Assembly: GCA_031082155.1 (NCBI GenBank)
Contig: JAVHLL010000010.1
Span: forward strand, 23,975 to 87,974
Length of the DNA stretch: 64,000 nt
Reading direction: 5' to 3'
Source of the DNA: Thermodesulfovibrionales bacterium
GTDB taxonomy: Bacteria; Nitrospirota; Thermodesulfovibrionia; Thermodesulfovibrionales; SM23-35
The translations under genes were made by a program, and so were the position numbers. The notes beneath the pieces were generated by a model. That model was not told where the DNA came from. It searched no databases and saw only the letters and a list, made by a program, of their open reading frames with translations. Positions 1-8,439 of this stretch are shown in pieces; the stretch's first letter is position 1; every line of letters starts with the position of its first letter.

Positions 1-412
1 AAAGGCCGTAATCGAAGGCAATCTGCACGATATCATTTTGAGTAACACCTCCTGCCACAAGAATTCTTGCCGCAAGATTCGACCAGTTCTTTATATCATT
101 TCTTGTATACCCAACTGCTGTTGGCATTCCTGTTGTACCCGAAGATGTCTGCACCCTTACAACCTCACGCATGGGAACTGCAAACATACCATAAGGATAG
201 CTTACCCTCAGGTCTTCCTTAGTCGTAAAGGGAAGTTTCCTTACGTCTTCGAGTGAGCGGAAAGCGTCAGGATCAATTCCTGACTCATCAAACTTTTTCC
301 TGTAAAAAGGTACATTCATGTAAACTCTTAATACCGTGGCCTGAAGTCTTTCAAGCTGCAACTGCTTAAGTGATTCTCTCTGAATGCATTCTTTTTCCCC
401 TTCCCAGTACAT
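1..412 (-). CDS. paaK: Phenylacetate-CoA ligase, N-terminal part (cut by window edge)
   Basis: AMP-forming ligase that would activate phenylacetate or a related aryl acid to its CoA thioester with ATP. About 137 N-terminal residues are visible; the rest lies beyond base 1. The N-terminal helix, the [11 protein letters not shown] segment and the adenylate-binding loop SSGTTGMPT match the two complete paralogues at 6638 and 8426. The ATG at 412 is chosen because GGAGG ends six bases upstream; an earlier in-frame ATG at 418 abuts that site. It starts 26 bases after livF on the same strand, so it looks like the last gene of the ACT-livJHMGF operon. Substrate specificity cannot be read from the sequence. 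Confidence 0.88.
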   Translation of the reverse strand, partial: MYWEGEKECIQRESLKQLQLERLQATVLRVYMNVPFYRKKFDESGIDPDAFRSLEDVRKLPFTTKEDLRVSYPYGMFAVPMREVVRVQTSSGTTGMPTAVGYTRNDIKNWSNLAARILVAGGVTQNDIVQIAFDYGL

Positions 413-438
413 ACACATCCTCCATTTTATCGAAAAAA

Positions 439-1173
439 TCAAATAGGGTAATCAACATCCCTGCCCAGGTAGGCTCTCTGGACATCTCTATTTAAAAGGA
501 GATCTTCTGCAGGACCCTGGAGAATTATTCTCCCTGTTTCGAGAACGTAACCGGTATTTGCGATCTTCAGGGCGCTTCGTGCGTTCTGCTCAACCAGAAG
601 CACCGTAAGACCATAGGTGTCCCGTAACTCAATAACATATCTGAATATCTCTTTGATTACTATTGGCGCAAGTCCCATGCTCGGTTCATCCAGGAGAAGA
701 ACCCTCGGTCTTGCCATTAATGCACGTCCGATAGCGAGCATTTGTTGTTCTCCACCTGAAAGCGTCCCTGCAAGTTGCTTCATCCGTTTTTTTAAAATAG
801 GGAATATTGCATAGATCAGATCCATATCCTCACTGACTTTTGAACGATTTTTCAGAGAATACCAGTGAAAAGAGCCGAGCAGCAAATTGTCCTCAACACT
901 TAACGGCTTAAAAACAAGGCGTCCCTCTGGTACGTGAGAAATGCCTCTTTTTACTATGGCATCGGGGCTCAGCGTGGAGATATCGAGACCATCAAAAATC
1001 AGCTCGCCGTTTTTTGCCCTGATAAGACCAGAAATAGTATGCAACAGGGTTGTTTTGCCCGCTCCATTGCTCCCTATAAGAGCAACAATCTCTCCCTTGT
1101 TCACATGGAGGGAGACCCTCTTTATGGTGTGTATCTTGCCGTAATAGACATCTACATTTTTAAGGATGAGCAC
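439..1173 (-). CDS. livF: Branched-chain amino acid ABC transporter ATPase LivF
   Basis: Second ATP-binding subunit of a HAAT/Liv-type importer, powering uptake at the cytoplasmic face of the inner membrane. 244 residues, the usual LivF length. The Walker A loop GSNGAGKTT lies at about residues 34-42, the signature LSGGEQQ near 138 and Walker B LLLDEPS shortly after. I start at the GTG at 1173, which has a GGGGG stretch upstream and gives the family-like N-terminus [11 protein letters not shown]; a longer in-frame ATG at 1218 would add a Lys-rich stretch unlike the family. It overlaps the livG end by 14 bases, suggesting translational coupling. The solute may be branched-chain or aromatic; the adjacent ligase hints at aryl compounds. 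Confidence 0.93.
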   Translation of the reverse strand: MLILKNVDVYYGKIHTIKRVSLHVNKGEIVALIGSNGAGKTTLLHTISGLIRAKNGELIFDGLDISTLSPDAIVKRGISHVPEGRLVFKPLSVEDNLLLGSFHWYSLKNRSKVSEDMDLIYAIFPILKKRMKQLAGTLSGGEQQMLAIGRALMARPRVLLLDEPSMGLAPIVIKEIFRYVIELRDTYGLTVLLVEQNARSALKIANTGYVLETGRIILQGPAEDLLLNRDVQRAYLGRDVDYPI

Positions 1174-1948
1174 TATATCCCCCTTGCATTTCTTCTTCTT
1201 CTCCAAGATACGCAACAATTACTTCCGGGTTTTTCTGGATTTCAAGCGGTGTGCCCTCAGCAATTACCTCGCCGAAATTCAGAACAGTGACAGAGTCACT
1301 TATCCTCATCACCAGGTCCATGTCGTGTTCGACAAGGACTACGGTTATCTTAAGCTCATCCCTGATTTTCCTGATAATCTCTCCGAGATCGCGTGTTTCC
1401 TTTATATTCAACCCTGCAGCAGGTTCGTCCAGAAGAATAAGCCGTGGCCCTGTAGCCAGGGCCCTTCCAATTTCTAAAATCCTTTGCTCTCCGATGGGAA
1501 GATTGGAAGCGACTTCGTCTTTTCTATGACCGAGGTTGATATAGTTAAGAATTTCTTCACTTTTCCGTTGTATCTCCCTTTCTTCTCTCATGACAGAGGG
1601 GAATTTAAATCCTGAAGAGAAGAACCCGGCTTTGGTCTTCGCATACCGGCCAACCATAATATTTTCGAGAACGGTCATATTTCCAAACAGTTCAACATGC
1701 TGGAAGGTGCGTGAAATGCCCTTTCTGGCGATTCTTGAAGGACCCAGACGAATAATCTTTTCACCAGAAAACATGACTTCACCTTTATCGGGCTGATGAA
1801 TACCGCTTACAATATTGAGCAGAGTCGTCTTACCGGCGCCATTTGGACCTATAAGCGCTTTAATGTGACCCTGTTCTACGTCGAAACTGATATTTCGCAG
1901 AGCTATAAGTCCTCCGAAACTTTTCCATATCTCTTTAACGCTTAGCAA
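1160..1948 (-). CDS. livG: Branched-chain amino acid ABC transporter ATPase LivG
   Basis: First ATP-binding subunit of the Liv importer. 262 residues with Walker A GPNGAGKTT at about 34-42 and Walker B ILLDEPAAGLN. The signature region is LPIGEQR rather than LSGGEQ, as is normal for LivG. The start codon is TTG. I choose the TTG at 1948, eight bases after GAGAGG; another TTG at 1954 is in frame but only about two bases from that site. The gene overlaps the livM end (1935) and the livF start, so livM, livG and livF form a coupled block. Confidence 0.93.
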   Translation of the reverse strand: MLSVKEIWKSFGGLIALRNISFDVEQGHIKALIGPNGAGKTTLLNIVSGIHQPDKGEVMFSGEKIIRLGPSRIARKGISRTFQHVELFGNMTVLENIMVGRYAKTKAGFFSSGFKFPSVMREEREIQRKSEEILNYINLGHRKDEVASNLPIGEQRILEIGRALATGPRLILLDEPAAGLNIKETRDLGEIIRKIRDELKITVVLVEHDMDLVMRISDSVTVLNFGEVIAEGTPLEIQKNPEVIVAYLGEEEEMQGGYSAHP

Positions 1949-2885
1949 AAGCAAAGCCTCTCAGTTTCTTTATCTTGTCGATCAGGATTGGAACCAATCC
2001 CTTTCTGAAAAACATGAGGGATAACGTCAGGATTAAACCGTAGACCAGCACATCCAACTCTTCAAACTTCCTTAACAGCTCCGGCAGCACAGTAATAACC
2101 ACTGCCCCGATGATTGCGCCCCACAAGTTCGAAATACCCCCAACAATCACCATCGTAAGGACTAAGATGGAGTAGAACAATGAAAAACTGCTCGGACTGA
2201 TAAATGTCACATAATGCGCATAAAGACTGCCGGCAAGAGAGGCATAGACCGCACTAAGGATAAAAACTTTTATTTTGATTGCAGTGACATTCAACCCCAT
2301 CGCGTTACATGCCATTTCGCTGTCGTGGATAGCTCTCAATGCTCTTCCAGTTCTTGATTGAATAAGATTTATAGAGAAGAACATTATTACGGCAACAATA
2401 CCCCATATCAGGTAGAAATAGCCCTGTGTTGAATCTATGGCATATCCGAAGAAACCGAAATGAGGGATATCTCCAAAGCCTGAAGGACCTCCAGGTCCCC
2501 ATTCATTCAGGATTATATAGATAATTTCGCCAAAACCAAGTGTGGCTACCGCTAGATAATGTCCTTTTAATCTCAGCGCGGGGACTGCTAATATCACTGC
2601 AGCAATGGCAGAAATACCCATTGCTAAGATTGTACTGATAACGACCGGAAATCCCATATGAACACTTAAAATAGACGAGACATACGCACCGATACCATAA
2701 AACCCTGCCTGTCCTAATGATACCTGACCCGCATACCCCATAAGTATGCATAGCCCAATCGCTACCAACGCATTTATCCCGGAAAATATTCCAACAGTCA
2801 ATGTATAGGTGTTGCCTGAGATGACAGGCAGTAAGACAACAAAAAAGACCAAAATGAGCAGAGATAAGAAATCCTCTTTTTTCAT
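1935..2885 (-). CDS. livM: Branched-chain amino acid ABC transporter permease LivM
   Basis: Inner-membrane permease of the Liv importer, 316 residues. It is very hydrophobic with eight or more predicted membrane spans and carries the LivM hallmarks GYAGQVSLGQAGFYGIGAY near residue 50 and the conserved GGISNLWGAIIGA loop near 250. The ATG at 2885 follows the livH stop by three bases and has an AGGA about 12 bases upstream. It pairs with LivH to form the membrane channel. Confidence 0.93.
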   Translation of the reverse strand: MKKEDFLSLLILVFFVVLLPVISGNTYTLTVGIFSGINALVAIGLCILMGYAGQVSLGQAGFYGIGAYVSSILSVHMGFPVVISTILAMGISAIAAVILAVPALRLKGHYLAVATLGFGEIIYIILNEWGPGGPSGFGDIPHFGFFGYAIDSTQGYFYLIWGIVAVIMFFSINLIQSRTGRALRAIHDSEMACNAMGLNVTAIKIKVFILSAVYASLAGSLYAHYVTFISPSSFSLFYSILVLTMVIVGGISNLWGAIIGAVVITVLPELLRKFEELDVLVYGLILTLSLMFFRKGLVPILIDKIKKLRGFAFAKR

Positions 2886-2888
2886 GTG

Positions 2889-3776
2889 TTAAAACTTCCT
2901 CAAATCGAGTGTTGTTTTGCTGACGAATAATCCGGAAGGTTTTAAGAAAAGAATCACCAGGAGAATAACGAGCGCTACTGCGTCCTTTGATCCTGAATGT
3001 ATGTATCCGGCGGTCATGGACTCAAGGACACCGATAAGGAATCCGCCTAGCACCGCTCCTCTATTGCTCCCAATTCCCCCCATTATTGCCGCACAAAACC
3101 CTTTTACCGCAAGCATGGGACCTTTGTCATATTCCATCAGAGAGATAGGAGTTATCGCCATACCTCCAATCGCACCAACTATGGCGCTCAGTATAAAAGA
3201 AAACATAACCATTCGCGATACATTGATTCCCACTAGTTTCGCTGCGGTAGTATGCACTGAACAAGCGAGCATGGCTTTTCCCAGCATGGTCTTTTTAAAG
3301 AAAAAAAACAACAAAACGATACAGAAACCGGTAATACCTATAACCCAAAGCGCCTGTTGCTGAATAATTGCCCCATAAATGTTCACAGGTTCTCCTTCGG
3401 TAAACGCAGGGTACACATAGGGTTCCTTGCCGAAACTGAACATTAAAATACCCCGTAACACGATCGAAACTGCGATGGTAATCATAATCATCAGCAACAG
3501 ATCCGGATTTTTTAAAGGTTTTATTGTAAGCCTTTCCATGAGAAACCCGATAATTCCGGCGGTAAGAATGGTCAATGCAACCGAAACAAAAAAGGGGAGT
3601 TTCAGCGATTCGGAAAAAAACCACATCATGAGACCACCGATTACGACAAATTCACCCTGGGCGAGATTTATAATAGACGTAGCATTATAGGTTATATTAA
3701 ACCCTATAGCAACCAAGGCATACACAGCCCCGACGGTAAGACCTGAGAAAAGAAATTGTAAGAAGACTGTAAGCAA
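2889..3776 (-). CDS. livH: Branched-chain amino acid ABC transporter permease LivH
   Basis: Second permease of the Liv importer, 295 residues, with a hydrophobic membrane-spanning pattern throughout. The N-terminal FSGLTVGAVYALVAIGF and NLAQGEFVVIGG segments are typical of LivH, as is the loop MGGIGSNRGAVLGG near residue 225. The start is TTG at 3776 with AGGA upstream. It is separated from livJ by 64 bases that hold a perfect 12-bp hairpin. Confidence 0.92.
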   Translation of the reverse strand: MLTVFLQFLFSGLTVGAVYALVAIGFNITYNATSIINLAQGEFVVIGGLMMWFFSESLKLPFFVSVALTILTAGIIGFLMERLTIKPLKNPDLLLMIMITIAVSIVLRGILMFSFGKEPYVYPAFTEGEPVNIYGAIIQQQALWVIGITGFCIVLLFFFFKKTMLGKAMLACSVHTTAAKLVGINVSRMVMFSFILSAIVGAIGGMAITPISLMEYDKGPMLAVKGFCAAIMGGIGSNRGAVLGGFLIGVLESMTAGYIHSGSKDAVALVILLVILFLKPSGLFVSKTTLDLRKF

Positions 3777-3797
3777 ATTTTGATATTTCCTGAAGAG

Positions 3798-3827
3798 ACT
3801 TGAGGGGATAGTACCATCCCCTCAAGT
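3798..3827 (-). promoter_or_regulatory. Intercistronic hairpin between livJ and livH
   Basis: A perfect 12-bp inverted repeat (ACTTGAGGGGAT / ATCCCCTCAAGT) encloses a 6-base loop between the livJ stop and the livH start. No run of T follows on the minus strand, so it is not a classical terminator. Its place directly after a periplasmic binding-protein gene fits the known pattern in which a hairpin protects the upstream mRNA or attenuates downstream expression, giving more binding protein than permease. That role is inferred. Confidence 0.6.
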
Positions 3828-3840
3828 GTTCAATCCATGA

Positions 3841-5001
3841 TTATTTTAACAGTGACCAATCACCATTTTTTACTACGACCATCTCAAAAGCATTCTTGTC
3901 TAAACCGCAGTGGTCATTCTTTGACATATTAAAAACACCGCCGGTCCCCGGCCAATTCTTGATCTTCGTTTCTATATAATCTCTTATCTTCTTTTTGTCA
4001 GGGCCGACTTTTTTCAGTGCTTCCACTATCATCATGATGGAATCATATGCATGTCCGCCAAAGGTGCCCGGTTCACCTTTATATCTTGCCTCATAATCCT
4101 GCGTATACTTTTTCAATAAAGCTTTCTGGGGGTGCTTGTCCGCGAGTTTATCCCATACTACCAGCCTTCCGAGTGGCGCGATGACTCCTTCTGCAGCCTT
4201 CCCTGCGAGTTCTATGTTCTTCTTGCTTCCCCATCCATGGCTCTGATAGAGAGGGATCCCCATTCTCAGTGCATGCCAGTTTTTTGTCACAACTACCTGG
4301 CCCGGTCCTACAGACCAGTTAATTACCGCCTGGGCTCCTGAGGCCTTGATTTTAGTAAGCTGTGTCGTCATATCTGAATCTTTTGGCCCGTATTTCTCTT
4401 CTGCAACAATAGTAATGCCATATTTGGGGGCTATTTCAATGAGTGCCTTTTTCCCAGCATCCCCAAAGCCTGTGGATATAGTGATAATTCCGACCTTGCT
4501 TATGCCCTGCTTTTTCATATACCCATAGATTGCCTCAACTGCGCTGATATCATACTGGGGTGTTTTGAAAATCCAGGTTCGATCTTTGACAGGCTGGGTT
4601 ATCGGCGCCCCGGCTGCACAGGAAAGGAGCGGTGTCGCGGCAGTATTCAGAATAGGGACCAATGCCATTGATTCACCGGTAGTCGACGGCCCTATAATAG
4701 CCAGAACCTTATCATTTTCGAGAAGTTTTTTGGCGGAGAGAACAGCCTGCGTCTCATCACTTTTTGTATCCTCAATAAGAATTTCAAGAGGATGTCCGTT
4801 TATACCGCCCGCTTTGTTAATCTGATCCTGGAGCATGAGCGCGGTATTCTTTTCAGGTTCTCCCAAGAAAGAAGCAGGCCCGGTTACTGCAAGAAGCGCC
4901 CCTATTTTATAGGGTTCTTTTGCAAAGGCATTCACGCACAAAAGACAAACAGACAATACTGCAACCATTACTACAAAAAACTTTCCCGATGTTCTTTTCA
5001 T
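3841..5001 (-). CDS. livJ: Branched-chain amino acid ABC transporter substrate-binding protein
   Basis: Periplasmic solute-binding protein (type I periplasmic binding fold) feeding LivHMGF. 386 residues, with an N-terminal signal peptide (basic KRTSGK, then a hydrophobic stretch, cleavage expected after CVNAFA). The mature part starts with KIGALLAVTGPASFLGEP, typical of LivJ/LivK. I start at the ATG at 5001, seven bases after AGGAGG; an ATG at 5016 lies before that site. It follows a tandem-ACT gene by 24 bases in the same operon. The ligand is not readable; the neighbouring paaK and ior genes make aromatic amino acids or aryl acids plausible. Confidence 0.92.
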   Translation of the reverse strand: MKRTSGKFFVVMVAVLSVCLLCVNAFAKEPYKIGALLAVTGPASFLGEPEKNTALMLQDQINKAGGINGHPLEILIEDTKSDETQAVLSAKKLLENDKVLAIIGPSTTGESMALVPILNTAATPLLSCAAGAPITQPVKDRTWIFKTPQYDISAVEAIYGYMKKQGISKVGIITISTGFGDAGKKALIEIAPKYGITIVAEEKYGPKDSDMTTQLTKIKASGAQAVINWSVGPGQVVVTKNWHALRMGIPLYQSHGWGSKKNIELAGKAAEGVIAPLGRLVVWDKLADKHPQKALLKKYTQDYEARYKGEPGTFGGHAYDSIMMIVEALKKVGPDKKKIRDYIETKIKNWPGTGGVFNMSKNDHCGLDKNAFEMVVVKNGDWSLLK

Positions 5002-5025
5002 ACACTCCTCCTTCAAATGAATTTA

Positions 5026-5457
5026 TTACAACGCGGAGAGTTCTTCTCCTTCCAGGATCCTTACACCCGCTTGCCGCAGTATATCAACAGACTTCTCTAT
5101 TTCGTCAAAACGAAAAATAACAATGGCATTTTCTCCGCTCTTTTCCACAAAGGCGTACATATACTCAACGTTTATTCCTTCTCCTTTTATTGTGCTCAGG
5201 ATAGTAGACAGTCCTCCCGGTCTGTCCGGCACTTCAATTGCAATAACCTTTGTTTTCTCGACAGTAAAGCCCTTCTCTTTTAAGGCATGCCGCGCCTTTT
5301 CTGTATCATTCACAATAAGTCTCAATATCCCGAAATCAGCGGTATCAGCAAGATAAAGAGCCCTTATATTGATTCCTGCTTCAGATAATACAGAGGTTAC
5401 TTCGGCTAGTCTTCCTGATTTGTTCTCGAGAAATATGGATATCTGCTCAACATTCAT
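5026..5457 (-). CDS. Tandem ACT-domain protein (first paralogue)
   Basis: 143 residues made of two ACT domains (about 1-68 and 70-140). Each domain begins with the ligand-site signature: ISIFLENKSGRLAEVT in the first and PDRPGGLSTILSTI in the second. ACT pairs usually bind amino acids and act as regulatory modules, but no catalytic domain is attached. Proteins of this type are often encoded next to phenylacetate-CoA ligases. Here it is the first gene of the livJHMGF-paaK operon. It is close to the paralogue at 9736 (shared INIRAL and DFGILRLIV). The likely role is sensing an aryl or branched amino acid for the ligase or transporter; this is inference. Confidence 0.82.
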   Translation of the reverse strand: MNVEQISIFLENKSGRLAEVTSVLSEAGINIRALYLADTADFGILRLIVNDTEKARHALKEKGFTVEKTKVIAIEVPDRPGGLSTILSTIKGEGINVEYMYAFVEKSGENAIVIFRFDEIEKSVDILRQAGVRILEGEELSAL

Positions 5458-6047
5458 AATAGTTTGCCTTAATCAAAAACATGGATATAACACTATCACA
5501 TTTTGGAGCAAGAAAACAATATATTGTGCTCCATTCCGAGCCACATAATTTCTTAATTAAATGCTTAATTAGTGCCGGTTTATCCTCTTTTCAAGAAAAC
5601 CAAGAAACTGTCATTCACGCAATCAAAGCGCGTCGGGAATCCTTTATAGAATCCATCGGAAAGATTCCGGACAAGCCGGAATGACAAATAAATATGAGAC
5701 AATTCGCATTGATAAACAAACTCGAATTATAGATATTCCACTTTTCGGTACACTCTTTCCGATCCGGTACTGATCCCTGCAGATGAAGCGAATCCCGGCG
5801 TCCATTTTTATTTTAAAGAAACACTTTCTACGTGCTCGACATATCCTGAACAGTCAGGCACGACTATCTGGAGCGCTCCTGTTCCATGATTCATTCGTGA
5901 TTCATAATTCATTGCAGGAATTTTTAAATATATGATAAAATTATTGACTTTTCTATATTTATTGCGGATTTTACTTGTTTCGTTGATATCAAATACATGA
6001 CTACGGCAAAAATACTGCTGGGATTCACCGGCACTTGAAGAGGGAAA
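5458..6047. other. Divergent intergenic region between the liv operon and iorB operon
   Basis: 590 bases without a convincing gene. It must hold the promoters of both divergent operons. It contains one REPIN-like repeat copy (5609-5686) and three closely spaced ATTCAT direct repeats (5888-5913) that could be a regulator site. A TTGACT box at 5944-5949 has no good -10 partner. A 67-codon reading frame starting at 5481 is largely the repeat and is not counted as a gene. Confidence 0.6.
5609..5686 (+). repeat. REPIN-like palindromic repeat, copy 1
   Basis: Starts TGTCATT and ends AATGACA. The left arm is the longer variant with GCAATCAAAGCGCGTCGGGAATCC, also present in copy 4 at 23378; the right arm is GATTCCGGACAAGCCGGAATGACA. 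Orientation: CCCG/CGGG-type arm first, CCGG arm second. It has a one-base change in the left arm (CACGC) and a short insertion (ATAGAATCCAT) in the centre. Confidence 0.8.
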
Positions 6048-6635
6048 ATGGGAACTATCAATATACTTTTTTCGGGAGTGGGGGGTCAGGGAATTATCCT
6101 TGCGAGCAAAATATTAACTCAATGCGCCTTTGTTTCAGGGTACATGGTAAAAGAGAGTGAACTGCATGGCATGGCGCAAAGAGGAGGGAGCGTCACAAGT
6201 CATGTGCGTTTCGGCGAAGAGGCATATTCTCCTTTAATCCAAAAGGGTAAGGCTGACTTTCTGATAGCACTTGAAGAGCTTGAAGGATTGCGATATGCTG
6301 ATTATCTCAAACCAGACGGCTATGTAATACTCAACCAGAAAAGGGTAATGCCCTCCGCTCTTAATACAGCCCTCACCCCGTATCCTGAAGACGTCAAATC
6401 TCAATTGGAGGCCACGGGTTTTCACGTTGACGCCGTGAATGCATTTGAGATCGCAAACAACCTGGGAAACCCCAAACTGGACAATATTATTATCATGGGA
6501 ATGCTTTCCCGGTACCTGCCTTTCACTATTGCAACATGGGAAATGGTGATAAAAGAATCTGTGCCGGCAAAGACAATTGAGCTCAACCTTTCTGCGTTCA
6601 AGGTAGGGCGTGAGCTTATAAAGGGGAAAGCATAA
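6048..6635 (+). CDS. iorB: Indolepyruvate:ferredoxin oxidoreductase, beta (gamma-type) subunit
   Basis: 195-residue subunit of a 2-oxoacid:acceptor oxidoreductase (POR/KOR gamma-domain family). With IorA it would catalyse the reversible, CoA- and ferredoxin-dependent oxidative decarboxylation of arylpyruvates to arylacetyl-CoA. The N-terminal FSGVGGQGIILASKIL (residues 7-22) and ESELHGMAQRGGSVTSHVRFG are diagnostic of IorB. The ATG follows AGAGGG by three bases. It heads an operon with paaK two bases downstream, so the CoA-ester product and the ligase are made together. Its partner iorA is not adjacent but convergent at 10130-11743. Confidence 0.92.
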   Translation: MGTINILFSGVGGQGIILASKILTQCAFVSGYMVKESELHGMAQRGGSVTSHVRFGEEAYSPLIQKGKADFLIALEELEGLRYADYLKPDGYVILNQKRVMPSALNTALTPYPEDVKSQLEATGFHVDAVNAFEIANNLGNPKLDNIIIMGMLSRYLPFTIATWEMVIKESVPAKTIELNLSAFKVGRELIKGKA

Positions 6636-6637
6636 GA

Positions 6638-7930
6638 ATGTTCTGGCAAAAAGATATCGAAATGATTAGCCGCAGGGCTCTGGAAGAATTGCAGCTGAAA
6701 AGGTTGAAACAAACTGTTCGCCAGGCCTATAAAAATATACCGTTCTACAAAGAACACTTTTCAAAACTTCACATTCAGCCAAAAGACATCACCTCTCTAA
6801 AGGATATCCGGAAACTCCCCTTCACAACCAGGGAAGATCTGCGTGAATATTACCCATTTGGCATGCTTGCCGTTACAAAAGAACAGGTTGTGCGTCTCCA
6901 TACCTCAAGCGGAACCACAGGGAAACCAAAAGCCATCTTTTTTACAAAAAAAGACGTAGACCGTGCAGCCGAGCTCATAGCCCGATGCCTTATTATGACA
7001 GGAGTTGCAAAAGGTGATGTGCTCCAGAACATGATGACCTATGGATTATTTACCGGCGCTCTCGTCATGCATTATGGCGCGGAGAAAGTGGGCGTATTGG
7101 TAATTCCGGCAGGTCCTGGAAATACAAAGAGACAGATAGCCCTTATGCAGGATTTTAAGACTACTACCCTCCATATCACTCCCAGTTATGCGCTCTATCT
7201 TGCCACAGTTATGCAGAATGAAGGACTGGACCCGCAAAAAGACTTTTCTCTCCGTAGGGCATATCTCGGTTCCGAACCATATTCTGAAGAAACGAGGAAA
7301 AAGATTGAAAAGTTCTTTCACATTGATGTATATAATTCTTACGGATTGTCTGAAATGAATGGTCCGGGAGTTGCATTTGAATGCAGGGAAAAGAATGGGA
7401 TGCATCTGTGGGAAGATAACTTCATCATGGAGGTCATCGATCCCGATACTGGTGAAACAAAGCCTGACGGGGAAAAAGGTGAGCTTGTCCTCACTACGCT
7501 ATACCGTGAAGCGATGCCTATCCTGCGTTACCGAACACGCGATATCACCAGGATACTTCCAGGTAAATGTAAATGTGGGAGAACCCATCGCAGGATTTCA
7601 CGGATTATCGGCAGAACAGACGATATGATTATCGTACGCGGGGTAAACATTTTCCCTCAACAGATCGAACGGGTTTTGATGGGCGTCAAAGCCGTTGCGC
7701 AGAATTATCAGATCGTCCTCGAGTCTTATGACCAGATGACCGTGAGAGTGGAAATCGTGAAAGAACTCTTCGACGGGAAAGTGGATCATTTAGTAAATCT
7801 CAGGAACGAGATAACAGAAAAAATACGGTCAGAAATCCTTGTAAGACCAAAAGTGGAACTCCTGGAGCCGGGCACGCTGCCGGTGAGCGAGGGGAAAGCA
7901 ATTAGAGTTATTGATAAACGGACTCTTTAA
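6638..7930 (+). CDS. paaK: Phenylacetate-CoA ligase
   Basis: 430 residues, full length for an AMP-forming phenylacetate-CoA ligase of the anaerobic (PaaK2-like) type. Motifs: LPFTTREDLR near 65, the phosphate loop [12 protein letters not shown] near 87-98, the adenine motif YNSYGLSEMNGPG near 230, and the C-terminal hinge GRTDDMIIVRGVNIFP near 325. The end reads SEGKAIRVIDKR with the conserved catalytic Lys region. It starts two bases after iorB and is followed by an ACT gene. It would activate arylacetates with ATP to AMP and PPi, supplying arylacetyl-CoA to IorAB in the reductive direction, or make CoA esters for catabolism. Confidence 0.93.
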   Translation: MFWQKDIEMISRRALEELQLKRLKQTVRQAYKNIPFYKEHFSKLHIQPKDITSLKDIRKLPFTTREDLREYYPFGMLAVTKEQVVRLHTSSGTTGKPKAIFFTKKDVDRAAELIARCLIMTGVAKGDVLQNMMTYGLFTGALVMHYGAEKVGVLVIPAGPGNTKRQIALMQDFKTTTLHITPSYALYLATVMQNEGLDPQKDFSLRRAYLGSEPYSEETRKKIEKFFHIDVYNSYGLSEMNGPGVAFECREKNGMHLWEDNFIMEVIDPDTGETKPDGEKGELVLTTLYREAMPILRYRTRDITRILPGKCKCGRTHRRISRIIGRTDDMIIVRGVNIFPQQIERVLMGVKAVAQNYQIVLESYDQMTVRVEIVKELFDGKVDHLVNLRNEITEKIRSEILVRPKVELLEPGTLPVSEGKAIRVIDKRTL

Positions 7931-7971
7931 AATAACCAGGTGACCTTAGTCACCGGGAAGAGGATCTCCAT

Positions 7972-8439
7972 ATGGAACAATTAAAGCAGCTCTCCATCTT
8001 TTCTGAAAACAAGCCCGGCAGACTTACCAAAATAACAAAAGTTCTCGCGGAAGAAGGCGTGAACATCCTTGCAATCAATATTGCAAGTTCTGATGGGTTC
8101 GGGGTAATACGGTTTATCGTCGATAAATGCGAACTGGCTGCACAGAAGCTCCGGCAAAAAGGCTTTACCGTCTCTCTTAATGAAGTGATGGCTATTGAAT
8201 TAGTGGACAGGCCCGGGGGATTATTTGAAGTCTCCGCGCTTTTATCAAAGAAAAAAATCAATATCGAGAACGCGTATGTATTGATCCTGGGATCAAGAAA
8301 AAAGGCCTTCTTAATAGTAGATGTGAATGAAATCGAAAAAGCGAAAAAACTTTTAAAGCATGAAAATCTGCGTTTTTTTACCGTAAAGAAAAGAGGGGAA
8401 AGCAAAACCGTACAAGGAGAAAAAAATGATCTGGAATAA
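7972..8439 (+). CDS. Tandem ACT-domain protein (second paralogue)
   Basis: 155 residues with two ACT domains: [19 protein letters not shown] in the first and [17 protein letters not shown] in the second. It is more divergent than the other two paralogues (the second half reads [20 protein letters not shown]) and has a basic C-terminal tail of about 15 residues. The ATG follows GAGGATCTCCAT. It lies between two paaK genes and its end overlaps the next paaK start (8426) by 14 bases, so its translation is coupled to that ligase. A regulatory, amino-acid-sensing role toward the ligase is inferred. Confidence 0.82.
   Translation: MEQLKQLSIFSENKPGRLTKITKVLAEEGVNILAINIASSDGFGVIRFIVDKCELAAQKLRQKGFTVSLNEVMAIELVDRPGGLFEVSALLSKKKINIENAYVLILGSRKKAFLIVDVNEIEKAKKLLKHENLRFFTVKKRGESKTVQGEKNDLE

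Noticed and set aside
5481..5684. 67-codon open frame upstream of iorB
   Set aside because: Its second half is the repeat element, there is no ribosome site, and no protein family is recognised.
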